A program made the position numbers and the translations under genes. Shown here in pieces: positions 5,507 through 9,012 of a DNA stretch of 9,012 nucleotides. The notes beneath the pieces were generated by a model. That model made no database searches. It worked only from the letters and a program-made list of their open reading frames with translations, and was not told where the DNA came from. Every line of letters starts with the position of its first letter. Within the stretch, counting starts at the first letter, position 1. Source of the DNA: Synechococcales cyanobacterium PMM_0085 (GTDB taxonomy: Bacteria > Cyanobacteriota > Cyanobacteriia > Elainellales > Elainellaceae); the NCBI GenBank assembly GCA_949127705.1, contig CASBQJ010000583.1:1-9012 (forward strand), read 5' to 3'.

Positions 5507-6415
5507 CTATTCTATACGCGATCGCCCCCACATCCACAGCGCCAAACTCCCCATAAACCCAATGCCGATTGCCCCTGCCAGAGGATTGTTGCCTATCCCC
5601 GTGACCCACTCGGGCACTTGCCCTGTATGGCGGATCAACTGCCCCACGTTCACCATGTAATAGCCCCACGTTAGCCCTCCATGTAGCCCCACCGACCAAC
5701 CCAATCGACCAGTGGCTCGCTTCGCCCACACCAACGTGAGTCCTAGTAATAGCAACCCAGCGAATTGGGGAAATGTTTTGAGGATTTCATTCAGTGGTCG
5801 AATAAAATGCAACCCAGCAAACACCATCGCACTGCCCCATAGCGCCACAGCCGGAGAATAGTCGCGCTGCAGCTCGTCCAGCAGCCAACCGCGAAAAATG
5901 GTCTCCTCGGCCAGACCAAACCCCAGCGCCACCAGCAAGCCTTCCAGCACCGTCAACAGCAGCCTCTCGGATGGCGCTTGCCATACAACCCAGCCCAGAA
6001 CAGTCTGAACTAAAAATAGGCTCACTAGGCTTGTGACCCCTGTTCCTAGTCCCTGAAGCAAGTCCCGAACAAATGGTCGCGATCGCTCTAACCCATAGGA
6101 TTGAAAGATCTGCGGGACATGATAGACGCGCCGCCCCCAAACGTAAACTAGGCCAAAAAATTCTAAGAACAGCACGGGCATCACCCACAAACTGATGGTG
6201 TTGGCATCGTCTACCCATTGATAAACGATCGCCACGTAGGGCAGCCACAAAATCGCCAAGGCGAACAGAAACACGCCGAGGCGGGGGAAAAATGGGAGAG
6301 TGGCCAGTTTGGGGAAGGGGAGGGACACGGGAGGCAAGAAGAAAGGAGGAAGGAGGAAGGAGGAAGGGTGAAGGGTGAAGGGGAAGGAGGAAGGATGCAG
6401 CTCTGCTGCTTCCAT
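5507..6415 (-). CDS. CPBP family intramembrane metalloprotease
   Basis: This multi-pass membrane protein (302 residues from the first ATG) belongs to the CPBP/Abi (CAAX prenyl protease 2-like) group. The three family motifs are present: EETIFR at 170-175 with the glutamate pair and Arg, FAGLHF with His203, and VGLHGGLTWG with His245. These residues form the presumed metal-dependent active site within the membrane. Hydrophobic segments lie at about 46-65, 76-95, 122-146, 153-170, 190-205, 217-230 and 278-297. Cyanobacteria have several such paralogues, mostly of unknown substrate. The N-terminus is doubtful: residues 7-30 (HPSSFPFTLHPSSF and on) are read from a heptanucleotide repeat, and no Shine-Dalgarno precedes the ATG at 6413-6415. 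Later TTG (6335-6337) or GTG (6326-6328) starts just before the first helix are possible. DUF3611 follows downstream. Confidence 0.88.
   Translation of the reverse strand: MEAAELHPSSFPFTLHPSSFLLPPFFLPPVSLPFPKLATLPFFPRLGVFLFALAILWLPYVAIVYQWVDDANTISLWVMPVLFLEFFGLVYVWGRRVYHVPQIFQSYGLERSRPFVRDLLQGLGTGVTSLVSLFLVQTVLGWVVWQAPSERLLLTVLEGLLVALGFGLAEETIFRGWLLDELQRDYSPAVALWGSAMVFAGLHFIRPLNEILKTFPQFAGLLLLGLTLVWAKRATGRLGWSVGLHGGLTWGYYMVNVGQLIRHTGQVPEWVTGIGNNPLAGAIGIGFMGSLALWMWGRSRIE
6345..6399. repeat. Short tandemly repeated heptanucleotide array (STRR type)
   Basis: Plus-strand units in order are GGAGGAA three times (6345-6365), GGGTGAA twice (6366-6379), a six-base GGGGAA (6380-6385), GGAGGAA (6386-6392) and a decayed GGATGCA (6393-6399). 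Heptanucleotide arrays of this kind are known in filamentous cyanobacteria and are usually intergenic. This one overlaps the 5' end of the CPBP frame. Confidence 0.88.
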
Positions 6416-6418
6416 TTT

Positions 6419-6446
6419 TTGAGTGACGCATTACACTTACACTCAA
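6419..6446. promoter_or_regulatory. Inverted repeat between divergent CPBP and DUF427 genes
   Basis: TTGAGTG (6419-6425) and CACTCAA (6440-6446) are perfect inverted copies, 14 bp apart, within the 55-bp gap between the two divergent starts. A shared operator is plausible but not shown. The half-site resembles the ACTCAAG elements at 647 and 674. Confidence 0.35.
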
Positions 6447-6459
6447 GCAGATCATTAGC

Positions 6460-6464
6460 AGGAG
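6460..6464 (+). promoter_or_regulatory. Ribosome binding site deciding a GTG start
   Basis: AGGAG lies 6 nt before GTG 6471-6473, which supports this non-ATG start for the DUF427 gene. Confidence 0.8.
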
Positions 6465-6470
6465 AGTTGT

Positions 6471-6965
6471 GTGAGTCGCGATCGCATTGTGCCCGGTGTG
6501 GGGCAAGAATCGGTGTGGGACTATCCTCGCCCGCCTCGACTAGAAGAGTCATCCCAGCATATCCGGGTTGTGTTCAATGGCGTTACAATTGCCGATACTC
6601 ATCGGGCCGTGCGAATTTTGGAGACCAGCCATCCTCCGGTTTATTACATCCCGCCAGACGATATCCAAATGCAGTATTTGGTGCAAGCCCCGCGTTCGAG
6701 CTATTGCGAATGGAAGGGGCAAGCCGGTTATTACACACTGTCGGTGGGCGATCGCACGGCTGAAAACGCGGCCTGGTTCTATCCCAATCCTGTTGCCGAC
6801 TATGCCACACTCCAAGGCTATGTCGCCTTTTACCCCAGCCGCATGGAGGCATGCTATGTCGATGATGAACAGGTACAGTCTCAGTTAGGAGACTTTTATG
6901 GCGGTTGGATCACCCAGGCGATCGTAGGGCCGTTTAAAGGTGGTATGGGTACCTGGGGCTGGTAA
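6471..6965 (+). CDS. DUF427 domain-containing protein
   Basis: This 164-residue soluble protein is nearly all DUF427 domain, a small beta-rich fold common in cyanobacteria and actinobacteria whose biochemical role is not established. Recognisable blocks are WDYPRPPRLE (16-25), VVFNGVTIADT (33-43), ETSHPPVYYIP (51-61), EWKGQAGYYTL (80-90), AAWFYPNP (99-106), YVAFYPSRMEACYVD (117-131) and the C-terminal GDFYGGWIT with GPFKGGMGTWGW. The length matches cyanobacterial members. It starts at GTG 6471 behind an AGGAG site, and a HIP1 octamer (6478-6485) overlaps codons 3-5. There is no signal peptide or membrane segment. It diverges from the CPBP gene. The next gene downstream is 179 bp away, with hairpins in between, so the gene is probably monocistronic. 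Confidence 0.92.
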   Translation: MSRDRIVPGVGQESVWDYPRPPRLEESSQHIRVVFNGVTIADTHRAVRILETSHPPVYYIPPDDIQMQYLVQAPRSSYCEWKGQAGYYTLSVGDRTAENAAWFYPNPVADYATLQGYVAFYPSRMEACYVDDEQVQSQLGDFYGGWITQAIVGPFKGGMGTWGW

Positions 6966-6995
6966 TTTATCCGGTTCTTTAATTCAGAGCTTGAA

Positions 6996-7013
6996 TAAGC
7001 AATATGTTGCTTA
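6996..7013 (+). terminator. Hairpin downstream of the DUF427 gene
   Basis: TAAGCAA (6996-7002) and TTGCTTA (7007-7013) form a perfect 7-bp stem with a 4-nt loop, 30 bp past the stop. No U-run follows directly, so terminator function is uncertain. Confidence 0.45.
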
Positions 7014-7051
7014 CTTGCCTTTAAAGATACCCGCGCGGATATTTTTAACAG

Positions 7052-7070
7052 AGGGATGTAACATCCTTTT
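7052..7070 (+). terminator. Weak intrinsic terminator candidate
   Basis: GGATG (7054-7058) and CATCC (7062-7066) pair around a TAA loop, extended by a wobble and an A-T pair, and run into TTTT (7067-7070). The stem is short and the loop minimal, so it is a weak candidate for ending DUF427 transcripts before the next gene. Confidence 0.35.
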
Positions 7071-7144
7071 AGCAGACTGGGTATTTTTGTTGAGGGGTTG
7101 TAGTTACCCTACGGCTGAGTAATAAGACAGAGTGTAAACGGTTC

Positions 7145-8671
7145 ATGAGATTGTTACGTAATTTCTTATTTCTTAGATTTTCAGCACAGCAAGATGGCAG
7201 GCGATGGTCGTGGGGGGCGCTGGTAATATTACTAGCCGCTGGCTGGCTGGCTCCGGGGAGTCAGGTGGCGCAGGCGCAGGTGGCACCCTACTGTAATTTT
7301 TCGGTAGAAGAGATTACCCAAAAGCAAGCGCTGTTGGTGGAGTCATTGCGGGGCGATCGCCGCGCTACGCGTGCCTACGAGAACCTAATTCGACAGCATG
7401 GCGATCGGATGCAGCGCTGCCGCAGCCAAACCTGGCTGAAAACTCAGGCGATCTGGCTGCGGCTTTATCCCTGTGATGCCCGCAACGGCGGCATAGAGTA
7501 CCTATTAGATCAGCTGGTCAACCGAGGCTATAGCCAGGTTTATATTGAGGTGTTTGGCGGTGGGCAGGTGCTGTTGCCGCGCAACGATAACCCTACGCCG
7601 TGGCCGTCTGTGATCCGCGCCCCTGGGTTTGAGAATCGAGACCTATTGGCCGAAGTGATCGACAAAGGACGCGATCGCGGCATGAAGGTTTACGCCTGGA
7701 TGTTTAGCATGAACTTTGGCTACACCTACGCTCAACGCCCTGGTGCTCAACAAAACTTGGCGGTGAATGGCCGAGGCCAAAATAGCCTAATGGCCGAAAG
7801 CTCTGGGGCGGTCAATCCTGAAGAAATATTTATTGATCCTTATAGCCCCCAGGCCAAAACAGATTTCTATACCTTGGCTCAAGCCGTAACGCGCCGCCGC
7901 CCGGATGGGGTTCTGTTCGACTACATCCGCTATCCCAAGGGGACAGGACAGGCTTCGATTGCCAGCCGGGTTCAAGATTTGTGGGTCTATGGACCAGCGT
8001 CACAGCAGGCGCTATTGCAACGCGCCCTCAACCCGAGTGGGCTAGATCTGATCCGACGTTTCCTCCAGCGTGGTTCTATTACTACACAAGATATTGCCGA
8101 CATGTCTACGCGATATCCGCAAGATATTGCCCCGCAATGGCAAGGTTTCGCGGCCAATCCTGGATATGCCACCGCCACCGCTGAACAGCGACGACCATTC
8201 ATTGAAACTCAGCTGTGGCAGCTTTCGCTATCTCATGCCTTTCAAGGCGTGCTGGATTTTTTAAATACAGGGGTTTCACCGGCGGTGCAGCGAGGGATTC
8301 CGGCTGGGGTCGTGTTTTTCCCAGAAGGCAACCAGGTGATTGGCACCTCCAGCTATGACTCGCGGTTACAGTTTTGGGATCGGTTTCCGGCAGCGCTAGA
8401 GTGGCACCCAATGGCCTATACCACCTGCGGTAATGCCAGCTGCATTGTGCGGCAGGTGCAGCGCGTCCTCTCTATGGCTCCGGCAGGGACTAAAGTTATG
8501 CCCGTGCTAGCTGGAACCTGGGGAAAACCCGTCAGCAATCGCCCTGCGCTAGAGGTACAAATGCAGGCGATTCGTCAAGTTGCGCCTCAAATTGATTCGA
8601 TTAGCCATTTTGCCTTTTCTTGGCAAGACCCACAGGGCGATCGCGATCGCAAATTCTGCCAGCTACCTTAG
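7145..8671 (+). CDS. Secreted glycosyl hydrolase-like protein, GHL10/DUF187 family
   Basis: This 508-residue protein has an N-terminal signal peptide: a basic start MRLLRNFLFLRF, a hydrophobic core at about 23-36 and a likely cleavage after VAQA (41-44), so it should be exported to the periplasm or outer layers. The rest fits the family 10 glycosyl hydrolase-like group (GHL10, DUF187, COG1649), a TIM-barrel family. Marks include YIEVFGGG (133-140), GMKVYAWMFSMNFG (179-192), the hallmark FDYIRYP (258-264), a strand with EWHPMAYTT (419-427) and the late FAFSWQDP (489-496). Six Cys remain after cleavage (50, 91, 110, 428, 433, 505) and could form disulfides. The true substrate is unknown; a cell-wall or exopolysaccharide role is inference. 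The ATG at 7145 lacks a clear Shine-Dalgarno but gives a complete signal peptide. HIP1 is frequent, with two overlapping copies near the stop (8637-8650). Confidence 0.9.
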   Translation: MRLLRNFLFLRFSAQQDGRRWSWGALVILLAAGWLAPGSQVAQAQVAPYCNFSVEEITQKQALLVESLRGDRRATRAYENLIRQHGDRMQRCRSQTWLKTQAIWLRLYPCDARNGGIEYLLDQLVNRGYSQVYIEVFGGGQVLLPRNDNPTPWPSVIRAPGFENRDLLAEVIDKGRDRGMKVYAWMFSMNFGYTYAQRPGAQQNLAVNGRGQNSLMAESSGAVNPEEIFIDPYSPQAKTDFYTLAQAVTRRRPDGVLFDYIRYPKGTGQASIASRVQDLWVYGPASQQALLQRALNPSGLDLIRRFLQRGSITTQDIADMSTRYPQDIAPQWQGFAANPGYATATAEQRRPFIETQLWQLSLSHAFQGVLDFLNTGVSPAVQRGIPAGVVFFPEGNQVIGTSSYDSRLQFWDRFPAALEWHPMAYTTCGNASCIVRQVQRVLSMAPAGTKVMPVLAGTWGKPVSNRPALEVQMQAIRQVAPQIDSISHFAFSWQDPQGDRDRKFCQLP

Positions 8672-8680
8672 GGAGGAAGG

Positions 8681-8717
8681 TTTGAGTTTTGAATGGGCAG
8701 CTCACTCAAAACTCAAA
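8681..8717. terminator. 12-bp perfect hairpin between convergent genes
   Basis: TTTGAGTTTTGA (8681-8692) and TCAAAACTCAAA (8706-8717) are exact inverted copies around a 13-nt loop, and a one-base bulge lets the stem grow by one G-C pair. It starts 10 bp after one stop and ends 37 bp before the converging stop, so it can serve both strands. The stem is AT-rich and no long U-run follows. Confidence 0.6.
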
Positions 8718-8754
8718 ACTTATATAATTCGCTGCTTTCCGCCACTACATCACC

Positions 8755-9012
8755 CTATCCCAGCAGAGTAATGTCTAACTTGTAGCTCATTTCAGCGTGC
8801 GCCCCGATCCCCGTTTTGAGCGCCCCAGCAATAGGAGCCGCATGGCGCGAATAAGGGCTAGCACTCAGAGGAATATAGCGATCGCCTACCGCCAGGGCTT
8901 GGGTCGGGTCATATCCGCGCCAGCCCGCTCCTGGCAAATAAACTTCTACCCAAGCATGGAGATGGCGGTCTGTCCAATCCGGATCACCTTCGTGGTAACC
9001 ACTGACAAATCG
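8755..9012 (-). CDS. Transglutaminase-like domain protein, C-terminal end only
   Basis: The frame enters from the right edge and gives the last 85 residues before TAG (8755-8757). The sequence RFVSGYHEGDPDW, then HLHAWVEVYLPGAGWRGYDPT, is typical of bacterial transglutaminase-like (papain-like fold) proteins. His19 of the visible part (in HAWVEV) and Asp35 (in YDPT) are the expected His and Asp of the catalytic triad; the Cys would lie in the missing upstream part. The tail, with ALAVGDRYIPLSAS and a final beta-like MSYKLDITLLG, matches the usual C-terminus. Such proteins act as proteases or amidases of mostly unknown substrate. No membrane segment is seen in this part. It converges on the GHL10 gene. 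Confidence 0.88.
   Translation of the reverse strand, partial: RFVSGYHEGDPDWTDRHLHAWVEVYLPGAGWRGYDPTQALAVGDRYIPLSASPYSRHAAPIAGALKTGIGAHAEMSYKLDITLLG

Larger units (their letters stand above)
383..8885. repeat. HIP1 octamers, 17 dispersed copies
   Basis: GCGATCGC starts at 383, 786, 3879, 4218, 4411, 4448, 4539, 4756, 5518, 6079, 6478, 6748, 7353, 7671, 8637, 8643 and 8878. The copies at 8637 and 8643 overlap. This density is a hallmark of many cyanobacterial genomes. Copies lie mainly inside genes; the one at 786 sits in a terminator. Confidence 0.93.

Noticed and set aside
6345..6399. CRISPR array
   Set aside because: Units are 7 bp with no spacers; this is a simple tandem repeat.
5787..6552. 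Alternative minus-strand frames over the CPBP gene
   Set aside because: They lack the EExxxR and His motifs, and their open length comes from the stop-free pyrimidine repeat.
6218..6763. 181-codon plus-strand frame across the CPBP/DUF427 junction
   Set aside because: It reads through the heptad repeat and the shifted DUF427 gene; the stretch of E, G and R residues is repeat-derived.
7145..8671. True family 10 xylanase
   Set aside because: The FDYIRYP hallmark and overall pattern fit the GHL10/DUF187 group rather than classical GH10 enzymes, so no xylanase activity is claimed.
97..8862. Eight GCTAGC hexamers, four of them within 97-199
   Set aside because: About two are expected, but the cluster mostly reflects Ala-Ser codon choice (CTAGC in LAAS-type stretches), and no other sign of function is seen.

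Overview
The window looks like chromosomal DNA of a non-marine cyanobacterium, probably filamentous or Leptolyngbya-like. Three things support this: a psbO gene, a cyanobacterial SigF-type sigma factor, and 17 copies of the octamer GCGATCGC (HIP1), where about 0.14 would be expected by chance in 9 kb. The genus assignment is inference.

Layout. Positions 1-600 (minus) hold the N-terminal 200 codons of a large membrane protein of the cyanobacterial DUF2157-like kind, running off the left edge. Positions 875-1675 (minus) are sigF, followed downstream by two hairpins, one a good intrinsic terminator. Positions 1676-2243 contain no clear gene but do contain a strong Shine-Dalgarno sequence in front of a tiny ORF on the minus strand, a 25-codon candidate ORF on the plus strand, and a 55-bp hairpin beyond the end of psbO. 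psbO (minus, start at 3071) and a RecQ-family helicase (plus, 3330-4784) are divergent, with short tandem repeats between them. RecQ converges on a DUF3611/Tic21-like four-helix membrane protein (minus, 4819-5424), which lies 82 bp downstream of a CPBP-family membrane protease (minus, 5507-6415) and may be cotranscribed with it. The N-terminus of the CPBP ORF is read out of a heptanucleotide repeat, so its start is uncertain. A DUF427 gene (plus, 6471-6965) diverges from it. A secreted GHL10/DUF187-type glycosyl hydrolase-like protein follows (plus, 7145-8671) and converges, across a long hairpin, on the C-terminal end of a transglutaminase-like protein (minus, 8755 to the right edge).

The genes do not form one pathway. 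The region is mostly core cyanobacterial housekeeping: the photosystem II oxygen-evolving complex, an alternative sigma factor, DNA repair, and envelope or thylakoid membrane proteins. I see no transposase, phage genes, CRISPR array, tRNA or rRNA, and no coherent novel multi-gene system. The points most worth a second look are in the non-coding DNA: the symmetric ACTCA/TGAGT array before the DUF2157-like gene, the uORF in the sigF leader, the small ORF/hairpin unit between sigF and psbO, the near-identical repeats flanking recQ, the heptad repeat at the CPBP start, and the lipobox in the PsbO signal peptide.
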